NCBI GenBank assembly: GCA_963815935.1
Contig: CAWFIL010000001.1
Span: 77,799-141,798 of the forward strand
From: JARIHD01 sp963815935
GTDB taxonomy: Bacteria; Patescibacteriota; Saccharimonadia; Saccharimonadales; UBA4665
Length of the DNA stretch: 64,000 nucleotides
Direction: 5' to 3'
In this document: in pieces, positions 50,583-59,436 of the stretch
How the letters are laid out: every line of letters starts with the position of its first letter
Position numbering within the stretch: the first letter of the stretch is position 1
Position numbers and translations under genes: made by a program
The notes under the pieces: model-generated
What the model saw: the letters and a program-made list of their open reading frames with translations, nothing else
Told to the model about the DNA's origin: nothing
Databases searched by the model: none

Positions 50583-51197
50583 ATGGCAATTTTCAGAAAA
50601 TGGAGAGACAACCAGAAACCAGTACAGCCGGCCACGGACAACAACGGAGCCGGAGACCTACCTAACGGCACCGAAGACCTGCCTCAAGCCCCCATGATCT
50701 CACGGCACCCAGACAACCTGCAGGGCCTAACAGCATTCCTCGACGTCTTATTAACTGAGCACTCCATTTTGCACGACGCCATAAGCCGCGTCGAGAGCAA
50801 GGCCAGCAACCTTATGGCGCTGTCGATAGCCATGTTCTCACTCTTCTCGATTGTTGGTGCCAAACTATTCGACAAGCACACGATCATACTGTACTGCTTT
50901 ATAGCCTTTTCACTACTTCAAGCCACCATACTCATCTACTGGTGGCTATGTACTAAGCGCATCTGGGTAAAGCAGCTCACTGTCAAAAAATCCCAGCCAC
51001 GATACCAGCGCATGATGAAGACAACAGACTACGCTCTCGTGGAGAGACTAGTCAACGATGTGGCACAGGTATTAGAGCAAAACACAGCGGCATTAGTAAA
51101 AAAGACTAGCCGCTTTGCGTGGATGGCGTACCTGCTATTGCTGAGTGTCATTCCGCTGGTAGTGGCGCTGGCGTACTACATTGTCAGGGGCACATAG
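50583..51197 (+). CDS. SLATT/PycTM-like membrane protein (orphan)
   Basis: This 204-residue protein has a disordered acidic head (1-45), a helix with ISRVESKASNLMALSIAMFSLFSIVG, two close spans near 78-98 and 100-120, a cytosolic helical segment, and a third span at 180-200. This layout resembles SLATT and DUF5706 (Pycsar effector) proteins, which lyse or depolarise cells in nucleotide-signalled defence. No cyclase or nucleotide sensor is next to it, so an ordinary membrane role is as likely. Confidence 0.45.
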   Translation: MAIFRKWRDNQKPVQPATDNNGAGDLPNGTEDLPQAPMISRHPDNLQGLTAFLDVLLTEHSILHDAISRVESKASNLMALSIAMFSLFSIVGAKLFDKHTIILYCFIAFSLLQATILIYWWLCTKRIWVKQLTVKKSQPRYQRMMKTTDYALVERLVNDVAQVLEQNTAALVKKTSRFAWMAYLLLLSVIPLVVALAYYIVRGT

Positions 51198-51232
51198 CGG
51201 CAATGCCCGGGTTTGCACCGTAAGGCACTCTA

Positions 51233-51241
51233 TGTTACTCT
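51233..51241 (+). promoter_or_regulatory. Extended -10 for leaderless amidase mRNA
   Basis: TG-T-TACTCT ends at 51241, six bases before the ATG at 51248, with no ribosome site. Confidence 0.5.
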
Positions 51242-51247
51242 GCCGCC

Positions 51248-52531
51248 ATGTCCGAACTAGCAGCCCAAACCTCATCTGAATGCACTAACCTCCCCATCGT
51301 CGTAGATGGTGAACTTACTGAGTATTTTACTGCTTCAAACCTCCTGGAAGACACGCCAGAGCCAGAATCTACTCACGCGGCTGAAGGGCCTGGTATTACT
51401 CCGACATCTCGTGCTGTGGCTGAAACGGTAGATGTTGCCTTCACTTCACGCAACTCCGAAAAGCCCTCCCTCCGCGACCGTTTTGTTCATTCCCGCCTCG
51501 GCCGTTTGGCTGTGGGCGGCCTTGCCGCATTAGGACTGGCCGCAGGCGGCGTAGCCGTCGAGGCTAGTCCTGCTGTTGCAGCTAGTAATCCCGTGTATAC
51601 CGTCACCAACCATGACCATGACGGTACGCATGGTATTTACTACCGTAATTCACCAACAATGAGTGACACAACTCGTAGCCTTCCATATTACGCCAAGTAT
51701 GGCGACAGAGTAGAACTCATTTGTGGCACGAATGGCCAAGCAGTCGGCCAATACAACAACCGTAGATGGCATCTTGCGAAAGACTTAGATAATCCACAAG
51801 CCCCAGAACAGTTCTATATACCCGACCATGATACCAATACACCGAATAAGGCGAACCAGGCTACACCAGGGGAGCGGGAGTGTGGGGGTGGTAGCAGCCC
51901 AAACTTGGGCAACCAGACGGTAAATCCGCAGCATGCGGAAACAGTGCAGCCATTTGTGGAATTTAATCGTAGTGCAGCTGCGAACTGGGCGTTAGCTCAC
52001 GCAGAAGATGTACCTCCTGGGCCTGGCGCTTGCACATGGTTTGTGAGTAACGCCCTATGGCAAGCGGGGCTACACCAAACAGCAAACGCAGAATGGAACG
52101 CCAAGAGTTTTGATCCCAATGGCATTCCTACCGCGTTAGGAGGTGATGGACTTAACACACGTAGCCCTGGCGCCTGGGTTGCCCCTAAACTACTGGAGTA
52201 TTTGCAGAAAAAAACCTACACAGAATTTATCCCGCTTACTATATCGTCAAGTACCTATAATGTTCCCGAGGCTAAAAAAGGTGACATTGTAGCATATGAC
52301 TGGACTGGAGATGGCTCAATTGATCACTTGGCAATAGTTGTAGGCTTTGCGGGCAACAACCCACAGTACCCCCTAGTAGCTGAATGGGGTGTATACGGCA
52401 GCAAACCAACCAACTATACTGAAAGGGGTTGGAGTTGGTCTAAGAAAGGTAACTCTTGGCTTCAGGATGAAAAAGGCCAACACAACATGAAAGCTTACTT
52501 ACTTCATATCAAAGCTGAAAGTGATCTCTAA
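51248..52531 (+). CDS. Secreted amidase-like protein (amidase_6/CHAP type)
   Basis: This 427-residue protein has an unusually long cytosolic-looking head (1-85) before a hydrophobic segment at about 86-112 (LAVGGLAALGLAAGGVAVEASPAVAA) that may act as signal or anchor. An SH3-like region with GIYYRNSPTMS follows. The C-terminal papain-like amidase domain has FNRSAAANWALAHAED and ACTWFVSNALWQAG (catalytic Cys near 261) plus GDIVAYDWTGDGSIDHLAIVVG (His near 367). It probably cuts peptidoglycan stem peptides. Confidence 0.75.
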   Translation: MSELAAQTSSECTNLPIVVDGELTEYFTASNLLEDTPEPESTHAAEGPGITPTSRAVAETVDVAFTSRNSEKPSLRDRFVHSRLGRLAVGGLAALGLAAGGVAVEASPAVAASNPVYTVTNHDHDGTHGIYYRNSPTMSDTTRSLPYYAKYGDRVELICGTNGQAVGQYNNRRWHLAKDLDNPQAPEQFYIPDHDTNTPNKANQATPGERECGGGSSPNLGNQTVNPQHAETVQPFVEFNRSAAANWALAHAEDVPPGPGACTWFVSNALWQAGLHQTANAEWNAKSFDPNGIPTALGGDGLNTRSPGAWVAPKLLEYLQKKTYTEFIPLTISSSTYNVPEAKKGDIVAYDWTGDGSIDHLAIVVGFAGNNPQYPLVAEWGVYGSKPTNYTERGWSWSKKGNSWLQDEKGQHNMKAYLLHIKAESDL

Positions 52532-52551
52532 ATACATGCCAGGAGGGAACC

Positions 52552-53178
52552 ATGCATTACGATGAGATAATTAGGCCAATAAAGAAAGCAACCATCATTC
52601 TCGGGGTGCTATGCACCACCTATATAGTATTGGCGTTCGTGCATATTCTACCCTCGCAAATGTACTATGACTACTCTGCTAATTGGCAGGCCCAAGAGCA
52701 TAGAACTTTCGGTGGCGTCTTTAGACAAAACCCCTACTGTTTAGTTGATCCGACCTGCCTCAATCCCTTTACTAAGAAATATACAAGCGGGACTAATCAG
52801 GGGTTTGCGCTTCATGAGTTTAACGGAACGAATACCTTTGCAAACCTAGCCAGGCCGAACTATGTGTTTTTCATGGCTATGCTTACACTGCCCACTGCTT
52901 TAATCACCTATTTCTTACGCACGAGGGGACAGCTGCAACTGGTGTTATTAGGAGTTATCGCCCTATGGTGTATTCTTGAGGTGCAGCGCTGGATAAATGA
53001 ACTCGCCGCCTACAGTGCTTCCCGCCTCGGCTTAGTTTTGGAGGGCATTGGCACAACGATCTTCTCTCTGGGGACTCTAGGCCTAGTATGGTGGTTAGTG
53101 CGACGGTTGACCTACTCAAAATCTCAAATAGGCGCCAAGGAAGATGATAGCAACCTTTCTTTACGTTGCAATCCCTAG
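52552..53178 (+). CDS. Four-span membrane protein next to the amidase
   Basis: This 208-residue protein starts after a strong AGGAGG site, 20 bases downstream of the amidase. It has spans near 13-33, 105-123, 128-146 and 160-182, with an external loop of about 65 residues between the first two that carries two cysteines (YCLVDPTCLNP). The tail is charged. No family was recognised. Operon position suggests an immunity, anchoring or delivery role for the amidase, but this is inference. Confidence 0.65.
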   Translation: MHYDEIIRPIKKATIILGVLCTTYIVLAFVHILPSQMYYDYSANWQAQEHRTFGGVFRQNPYCLVDPTCLNPFTKKYTSGTNQGFALHEFNGTNTFANLARPNYVFFMAMLTLPTALITYFLRTRGQLQLVLLGVIALWCILEVQRWINELAAYSASRLGLVLEGIGTTIFSLGTLGLVWWLVRRLTYSKSQIGAKEDDSNLSLRCNP

Positions 53179-53282
53179 AGCCCTTCCTGTTAAGCGGAGC
53201 TCATCAACGCGCTTTTAATGCTCCGACGCCCTAGCGGCAGCGTGTTGCTCCACTGCATGCTATCTGTTATGGTAAAAACAAC

Positions 53283-54554
53283 GTGAAGCTTTTCAAGACC
53301 CTTTTTAATAGTGCATTTTTACGGCAGAATGCCGTCGTCTTTGTCGGGTCTATATTGGTCGGCGTCGCCAACTATGCATACTACCCAATCCTTGGCCGCC
53401 TGCTTGAGCCAAAGTCATTTGGTGAAGTTCAGGCACTTGTTGCGCTATCCGTGCAGCTAGTACTCTTTCTAACTGTCCTAGGGCAGGTAACGGTAAACAT
53501 CGTCGCCAACTATACCGACGACGAGAAGAAACAGCGTGTGATTTTAGAGCTAGAAAAGCTGGCCTTCATGCTGAGCGTCGTTATTACAATCATCTTGGCA
53601 GCACTGAGCATGAAGCTCAAAACCTTCTTTCAGTTCGACTCGGCATGGCCGTTTGTTTTGCTGCTAATCTCTCTAGTGGCCAGTGTACCTGGGGCATTCC
53701 GGGGAGCATATCTCAGGGCACACAAAAACTTCTTAGACAACGCTATCTCACAGCTAATCGGCTCATTCGGCAAAATTATCTTTTCGGCCGCACTCGTCGT
53801 AATTGGGCTAAAGACTAGCGGAGCAATAGGCGGCCTAGTGGTCGCACAATTGCTAACATTTTGGTACGCAGCACAACGCGCTCGTAAGCTAGGGTTCTAC
53901 TACCCAAAGGGCAAACGACGTCTCTTTTTGCCCGACCTGCGCGTACTATTGCCCGAGCTAAAGTACGCCGCTTTGGTATTTGTCGCCTCACTGGCTATGG
54001 CCGTTCTTTCGAGTATTGACATCTTTGTGGTCAAGCATTACTTTGACCCACACGTAGCGGGTGAGTACGCCGCAATTTCGACCGTGGCCAAGATCATCTT
54101 CTTTTTGACTGGCTCGGCATCGCAAGTGTTACTGCCATCGGTCAAGTTAGAACTGCCGCACCACGATAACCGAATCTTTTTGCTCAAATCGTTGACGCTG
54201 GTCACAGCCGTAGGTGGTTGCGCTGTAATATTCTTTACAGTGTTCTCTAAGCAAATAGTCCACATTCTTATGGGTAGCAAATACGCCGCGCAGGTATCGC
54301 TGCTACCACAGTTGAGCATAGCAATGTTTTTACTGTCGATCCTTAGTCTGATCATATCTTATTACCTAGCATTGCGCAGATATCAAATAGGTGTTATAGT
54401 CGCAATAGGAACCGTAGTCGTAGGGTGGCTGATGTTGCTCCATCACAGTAGTCTAAGCGCTGTTGTGATGAACTTAATATATGGCAGCATCACGACACTA
54501 GGCTTGTTCGTTATTTGGAGGTCAGCATCATTTCTGCGCTTAAGGAGCCTGTAG
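53283..54554 (+). CDS. Polysaccharide flippase (Wzx/MATE-like)
   Basis: This 423-residue protein has about 12 spans and the fold of oligosaccharide flippases (VVFVGSILVGVANYAYYPILGRLLEPKSFG at the N-terminus). It should turn lipid-linked sugar units to the outer face of the membrane. It begins with GTG at 53283; TG-T-TATGGT lies just upstream, so the leader is only a few bases. First gene of a glycan cluster running to the window end. Confidence 0.85.
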   Translation: MKLFKTLFNSAFLRQNAVVFVGSILVGVANYAYYPILGRLLEPKSFGEVQALVALSVQLVLFLTVLGQVTVNIVANYTDDEKKQRVILELEKLAFMLSVVITIILAALSMKLKTFFQFDSAWPFVLLLISLVASVPGAFRGAYLRAHKNFLDNAISQLIGSFGKIIFSAALVVIGLKTSGAIGGLVVAQLLTFWYAAQRARKLGFYYPKGKRRLFLPDLRVLLPELKYAALVFVASLAMAVLSSIDIFVVKHYFDPHVAGEYAAISTVAKIIFFLTGSASQVLLPSVKLELPHHDNRIFLLKSLTLVTAVGGCAVIFFTVFSKQIVHILMGSKYAAQVSLLPQLSIAMFLLSILSLIISYYLALRRYQIGVIVAIGTVVVGWLMLLHHSSLSAVVMNLIYGSITTLGLFVIWRSASFLRLRSL

Positions 54555-54555
54555 T

Positions 54556-55536
54556 ATGCCCACGCAAAAACTTATTTCTATTGTAGTCCCCGTATTTAAC
54601 GAAGCCCTCAATCTTGTTCCGCTATATGCAGAACTTAGCAAGACACTCAAACGCCTAGATCAATACTCATTTGAAATTAACTTTATCGACGACGGAAGCG
54701 AAGATACCTCTGCCAAAATCCTGCACACCATTAAGACAAAGGACGCACGGGTACACGTTACCCAATTCGCGCGCAATTTCGGCAAAGAAGCAGCAGTAAG
54801 CGCCGGACTTCACTGCGCAAAAGGCGATGCTGCCATTATTATTGACGCCGACATGCAGATGCCGCCAAGCTTGATTGGCGAGTTCCTCGAACGCTGGGAG
54901 AACGGGGCCGAGATTGTGGTTGGCGTCTTTTCGGCACGCAGCATGCAGTTTACCCGGCGCGTCGGCGCCAGGCTCTTTTACAAAATTATGCAGGTTATAG
55001 GCCACACCAAAATAACCCCCCACGCCACCGACTATCGCCTACTCGACCGCCAGGTCATCGACACCTTCAACGACTTGCCCGAAAGAAACCGCATCACCCG
55101 TGGCCTTATCGACTGGATGGGCTTTGAACGCGACTACATACCATTCGAGCAAAGCCCGCGACTTCATGGCACGCCTAACTACAGCTTCAAGAAACTTATC
55201 GACCTGGCCATGAACAGCTTCACCTCATACAGCCTGGTCCCTCTAAAGATGGCCGGTTACCTGGGTATACTAATACTAACCCTCAGCATTCCCGCAACTA
55301 TTTTTCTATACGTTGTACGTTTTGTACTTGGGAACCCCCTAAACTGGACGATCAACAGTTCGACCTTCCTGGCTATGCTAATTCTGTTCTTAATCGGTAT
55401 TGTACTTGTTTGCCTGGGGCTCATATCGCTATATATCGCACATATCCACACCGAGGTAATCGGCAGACCCTTATACATTGTTCGCCGTACGCCTAGAGCC
55501 AAAGACTTAGAAGGCCAGGAGCTAAGCACAGAATGA
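54556..55536 (+). CDS. GtrB/DPM1-like glycosyltransferase (GT2)
   Basis: This 326-residue protein has a GT-A domain (ISIVVPVFNEALNLVPLY, FIDDGSEDTS, DADMQMPPSLI) followed by two C-terminal spans (about 235-265 and 270-300). That layout matches polyprenyl-phosphate sugar synthases of the GtrB/DPM1 type, which load glucose or mannose onto undecaprenyl phosphate. Such a carrier sugar would serve the GT-C-like proteins downstream. It overlaps the next gene by four bases. Confidence 0.88.
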   Translation: MPTQKLISIVVPVFNEALNLVPLYAELSKTLKRLDQYSFEINFIDDGSEDTSAKILHTIKTKDARVHVTQFARNFGKEAAVSAGLHCAKGDAAIIIDADMQMPPSLIGEFLERWENGAEIVVGVFSARSMQFTRRVGARLFYKIMQVIGHTKITPHATDYRLLDRQVIDTFNDLPERNRITRGLIDWMGFERDYIPFEQSPRLHGTPNYSFKKLIDLAMNSFTSYSLVPLKMAGYLGILILTLSIPATIFLYVVRFVLGNPLNWTINSSTFLAMLILFLIGIVLVCLGLISLYIAHIHTEVIGRPLYIVRRTPRAKDLEGQELSTE

Positions 55537-56657
55537 ACGTCCTCTGGATTACCTGGAAAGACATGGGACACCCCGAAGCTGGTGGAGCAGAGGTAGTCTG
55601 TAGCGAACTCAGCAAGCGCCTGCAATCCGACGGCCACAGCGTTACGCTACTGACCACCAACTACCCGGGTGCCAATCCAGGCCAAACGCCCGAGGGTATT
55701 CCCGTATTCCGTGCCGGCAGCAACCGCTATCTACACCCGTTCTTTGCCCTCGTTTATTTTGTCTTCAGATTACGGGGCAGGTACGATGTTGTCATCGAGG
55801 AAGTACAGGGTGGCTGCCCATACTTTTGTGTTCTATTTGAGCGTAGGGCCAAGCGCTTCGCTTTCTACCACCAGCTGGCACGCATCAACTGGTTGTACGA
55901 GGTACCCAAGCCATTTAGCTATATCGGTTATGGTCTGTTGGTACCCGTGGCAACCAGATTCTTTAGTCTGTTCAAGATCCCGGTAATCACCGTTTCCGAA
56001 AGCACCCGCCAAGAGCTAGCAAAGTACGGATTCAGCCCAGAACGAACGCATATTATTTCGGAAGGGATTAGTATACAGCCTGCCAAAAATATTGCTACAA
56101 TTAAAAAGTACAAAAATCCGACCGTCCTGAGCCATGGCAGCATGCGCGCCATGAAGCGAACCATTGACCAAATTAAGGCATTCGAGATTGCCAAAAAAGA
56201 AATACCCAAACTACGAATGAAAATATCCGGCAACGCAAACAGCTCATATGGCAAGAAAGTCTTGGACTACATTGCCAGATCACCCCATAAGAAAGACATT
56301 GAGTACCTTGGACGAACAACCGACGAGCAAAAGATTGAACTGATGCAAAAATGCCATGCCATCCTGGTGACCTCGATTGAAGAAGGCTGGGGCCTAATTG
56401 TTACTGAGGCTAACAGCCAGGGCACACCTGCCGTCGTTTATGACGTGGCGGGCCTCCGTGACAGCGTTAAGAACGGCGAAACCGGCATCATAACTGCTCC
56501 GGTCCCTCAAGCTTTAGCCGACGGTATTGTTGAACTTCTTGGAACCAGTGGCTCCGGCTACGGGCACTTACGCAAGAAAGCCTGGGCATGGAGCAAGCAG
56601 ATTGCGTTCCAACGGAGTTATAAAGATTTGATGGGAATTTTTGGAAAGATAGGATGA
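55533..56657 (+). CDS. Glycosyltransferase family 4
   Basis: This 374-residue GT-B enzyme has N-terminal GHPEAGGAEVVCSELSKRL and the C-terminal nucleotide-binding segment VLVTSIEEGWGLIVTEANSQGTPAVVYDVAGL with the EGWG/E pattern of retaining GT4 enzymes. Sugar and acceptor are unknown. It is cytosolic, acting on membrane-linked intermediates. It overlaps both neighbours by four bases. Confidence 0.88.
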   Translation: MNVLWITWKDMGHPEAGGAEVVCSELSKRLQSDGHSVTLLTTNYPGANPGQTPEGIPVFRAGSNRYLHPFFALVYFVFRLRGRYDVVIEEVQGGCPYFCVLFERRAKRFAFYHQLARINWLYEVPKPFSYIGYGLLVPVATRFFSLFKIPVITVSESTRQELAKYGFSPERTHIISEGISIQPAKNIATIKKYKNPTVLSHGSMRAMKRTIDQIKAFEIAKKEIPKLRMKISGNANSSYGKKVLDYIARSPHKKDIEYLGRTTDEQKIELMQKCHAILVTSIEEGWGLIVTEANSQGTPAVVYDVAGLRDSVKNGETGIITAPVPQALADGIVELLGTSGSGYGHLRKKAWAWSKQIAFQRSYKDLMGIFGKIG

Positions 56658-57505
56658 ACACCACGGAGCAGCCAACGGTCTCAATTATTACGCCTACGTA
56701 TAACAGCGAGAAAATGTTAGAACCATTCTTCGTCTCGCTAGCTAAATCACACTACACAGACTTTGAGGTCATAATCAACGATGACCTGCGTAGCGTCGAC
56801 GGCACTAAAGGCGTTGTCGAGAAGTTCAAAAATGCAGGCCTTAACATGACATATCTTAAGGAGAACCGGTCGATGGCTCAAGGTCGCAATCGGGCAAGCC
56901 AGGAGGCTAAGGGCAAAATATTTCTACATTTAGACTCTGACATGCAGGTAACACCGGATCTCATCGGCGAATGCGTTAGGAAGCTTGAAGAAGACGGCTT
57001 CGACGCACTTATTATTCCCGAAGAATCATTTGGCACTACATTCTGGGCGAAATGTAAGTGGCTAGAGAAAAGGTGTTACGAGGGGGCCGATCAAATCGAG
57101 GCCTTACGCGCCATGACCAAGGAGGTCTATAGGCACGTTGGCGGCCATAACGAGGCTATGGTTTTTTCCGAAGATAAGGACCTGGATCTGCGCATCCGTC
57201 AGGCTGGATATAAGGTAGGCCGTACTGCTAACTTTCTCCGACATAATGAGGGCGCACTCAAGTTGACGCGGAGTATCAAAAAGAAATTATTCTATACTGA
57301 AACCGCCGACCTTTTCAAAGAAACCCATCCAAAAACTTTTCGCTATCGGGCCAATGTATTTAACCGTTACGGCTTGTTTCTCAGAAATATTAAATATCTA
57401 TTTAGCCATCCGATTTTATACCTAGGTCTGTGGTATATGGTTACTATCGAGTTTGGTATTGGCGCACTTAATTATGCACGGCTAAAACTAGGACAAGCAT
57501 TATAA
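56654..57505 (+). CDS. Glycosyltransferase family 2
   Basis: This 283-residue GT-A enzyme has VSIITPTYNSEKMLEPFF, NDDLRSVDGT and HLDSDMQVTPDLI (DxD near 95), with SEDKDLDLRIRQAGY near 175. A hydrophobic C-terminal segment lies near 240-275. It probably adds one sugar to the surface glycan. The substrate is unknown. Confidence 0.85.
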   Translation: MNTTEQPTVSIITPTYNSEKMLEPFFVSLAKSHYTDFEVIINDDLRSVDGTKGVVEKFKNAGLNMTYLKENRSMAQGRNRASQEAKGKIFLHLDSDMQVTPDLIGECVRKLEEDGFDALIIPEESFGTTFWAKCKWLEKRCYEGADQIEALRAMTKEVYRHVGGHNEAMVFSEDKDLDLRIRQAGYKVGRTANFLRHNEGALKLTRSIKKKLFYTETADLFKETHPKTFRYRANVFNRYGLFLRNIKYLFSHPILYLGLWYMVTIEFGIGALNYARLKLGQAL

Positions 57506-57526
57506 ATGCAGAGGAGGAGTAGTCCA

Positions 57527-58219
57527 ATGAACGCAAAGCATAATAAATATTCCCTCGCCGACCGGTTGCGTCAGTATCCAGCGGCAAGGACTATCGCGCG
57601 AAGGCTCAACGTCCGTATGGTGCAGAATATGTTAGCCTTCGTCTCAGGCCGAAGTGCTCTACATGAAGTCGGCTGGTTCAAAAGCGCTCGAGCGCAGCAG
57701 TCGATCAACGAAAGGGGCGAGCCCATACCTTGGATCACTTATTCGGCCGTCTACTTCCTTGAGACAAGGGTAAAAAAGAGTATGCGTGTTTATGAGTACG
57801 GGTCCGGCGGTAGCACGTTGTGGTGGGCGAAAAAGGCCAAAGATGTTACAAGCTGCGAACATGACCAGGAGTGGCATGAGTATCTAAAGAGTCGCATGCC
57901 TTCGAACACGATCCTAAGGTATGCGCCCTTGGCTAAAGATGAATACGTGAATGACATTAAGCAGCACAACAAAAAATTTCATATAATTATGATTGACGGC
58001 AGGGAGCGCGTGAAGTGTTCTCGGGTTGCTACAGATTTTCTCACGAATGACGGTGTAATTATCTGGGATAATACTGAACGAGAGCGATACACGCCAGGGG
58101 TAAAGCGGCTTCAGCAATTAGGCTTTAAGAGGCTTAATCTCTACGGGCTAGTGCCGATTGATAATCGCAATAATGAAACCTCTATTTTTTATAGAGAAGG
58201 GAATTGTCTAGGCATATGA
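57527..58219 (+). CDS. SAM-dependent methyltransferase-like protein
   Basis: This 230-residue protein has a Rossmann-type core with the SAM motif VYEYGSGGSTLWWAKK near 87-102, IIMIDGRERV near 148 and IIWDNTERER near 175. It may methylate a sugar, but this is not sure. The start is set at ATG 57527 because GAGGAGGAG stands at good spacing before it; the frame is open from 57506. It shares ATGA with the next gene. Confidence 0.7.
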   Translation: MNAKHNKYSLADRLRQYPAARTIARRLNVRMVQNMLAFVSGRSALHEVGWFKSARAQQSINERGEPIPWITYSAVYFLETRVKKSMRVYEYGSGGSTLWWAKKAKDVTSCEHDQEWHEYLKSRMPSNTILRYAPLAKDEYVNDIKQHNKKFHIIMIDGRERVKCSRVATDFLTNDGVIIWDNTERERYTPGVKRLQQLGFKRLNLYGLVPIDNRNNETSIFYREGNCLGI

Positions 58220-59436
58220 ACCTATCCAAAAAGCGTTCCATACTAATCCTTCTGTGGCACCCAGAGCCTCCCTATAGCGGTGGGAGCTTTAACGCTCACC
58301 AGATGTCTTTTCAGTATCTGGGCAAGGACGCAAAATGGCTAATCCTAGACAAGGAGGACAGTAAGTTTGAAGAAATCAAAAATCCTAACATATCTTTTCA
58401 TGCCTACGGTACACCAAAGCTGATCCGTAAGATCACGCGCAAAGTCTTTGTGGCGGGCAGGCTACTTGAGTGGCTCTATCTTCCTTTTGTCATTTTTCGA
58501 AAAAGCGCCAAGCTAATTAGGGAGGAGAACGTAGACACTATCTATCTCCCTATTGCCGAGCTATATCAAATTACACTGGTAGCACGTGTCTTGAAAAAGG
58601 TCTACAAGGTTAAGGTAGTGACGATAGTGCACCAGTTTGATAACCCTCAGGAGCTAGGAAATTTACGTCAACACACTAACAAGCTCATGGCCAATGGAGT
58701 CTCTCGTGCAAATGCCCTGGCAGAAGTGCTTGTCGTCAGAAGTCTCTATAAAGCATTTGTGTCGTCCGTGAGAAGGTTCACTGCTGCTGGCGTTATTTCG
58801 CAATATATGAAAAAACGATTAAAGAATGAGATGGGTGTTGACGCAAAATATCTAAAGTATGGGTTTGATCTTGAGACATACCGCAGTGTTCAGGTGCACA
58901 ACAAGCTGTATGACGCAGTCTTTCTGGGACGATTCGTCTACTTTAAGGGCATTAATGATCTAATCGAGGTATGGGAAGAGGTTGTAAGGACCCGTTCGGA
59001 CGCAAAGCTTCTCCTATTGGGAGATGGCGAGACAGAGTTTGTCGAAAGCATCAAAGCCTCGATAAAAGAAAAAGGACTAGAAAACAACATTATCCTGCGG
59101 GGGTTTGTGTTTGGGGAGGAAAAAGTTAGGCTTTTGAAACAGAGCAGGGTCTTCCTTTTTCTGAGCCATAGCGAGTCATACGCACAAGTCGTTGATGAGG
59201 CGATTGCATGCAGTCTACCGGTTGTAGCATACGATCTAGAGCCCTATCGAAGTCGCGAAGAATACACCGACTTTATGTATCTTTACCCGTTGGGCGACCA
59301 TAAAAGCGTGGTTGTTAAGCTCCAGGAATTATTAAACGCTCCGAAAAGTACCGATTATCAGATGAAGACTGAATTCCTCAGCTGGAAGGAGTTCGCCGAA
59401 CAAGAACAGAAATTTGTGCTAGGGCCCTATGGTTAG
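58216..59436 (+). CDS. Glycosyltransferase family 4 (second)
   Basis: This 406-residue GT-B enzyme has the C-terminal FLGRFVYFKGINDLIEVWEE, then LLLGDGE and FLSHSESYAQVVDEAIACSLPVVAYD, the typical GT4 donor-binding E-x7-E pattern. ATG 58216 overlaps the previous stop by four bases; a TTG at 58204 is less likely. It overlaps the next gene by eight bases, indicating coupled translation. Confidence 0.88.
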   Translation: MNLSKKRSILILLWHPEPPYSGGSFNAHQMSFQYLGKDAKWLILDKEDSKFEEIKNPNISFHAYGTPKLIRKITRKVFVAGRLLEWLYLPFVIFRKSAKLIREENVDTIYLPIAELYQITLVARVLKKVYKVKVVTIVHQFDNPQELGNLRQHTNKLMANGVSRANALAEVLVVRSLYKAFVSSVRRFTAAGVISQYMKKRLKNEMGVDAKYLKYGFDLETYRSVQVHNKLYDAVFLGRFVYFKGINDLIEVWEEVVRTRSDAKLLLLGDGETEFVESIKASIKEKGLENNIILRGFVFGEEKVRLLKQSRVFLFLSHSESYAQVVDEAIACSLPVVAYDLEPYRSREEYTDFMYLYPLGDHKSVVVKLQELLNAPKSTDYQMKTEFLSWKEFAEQEQKFVLGPYG

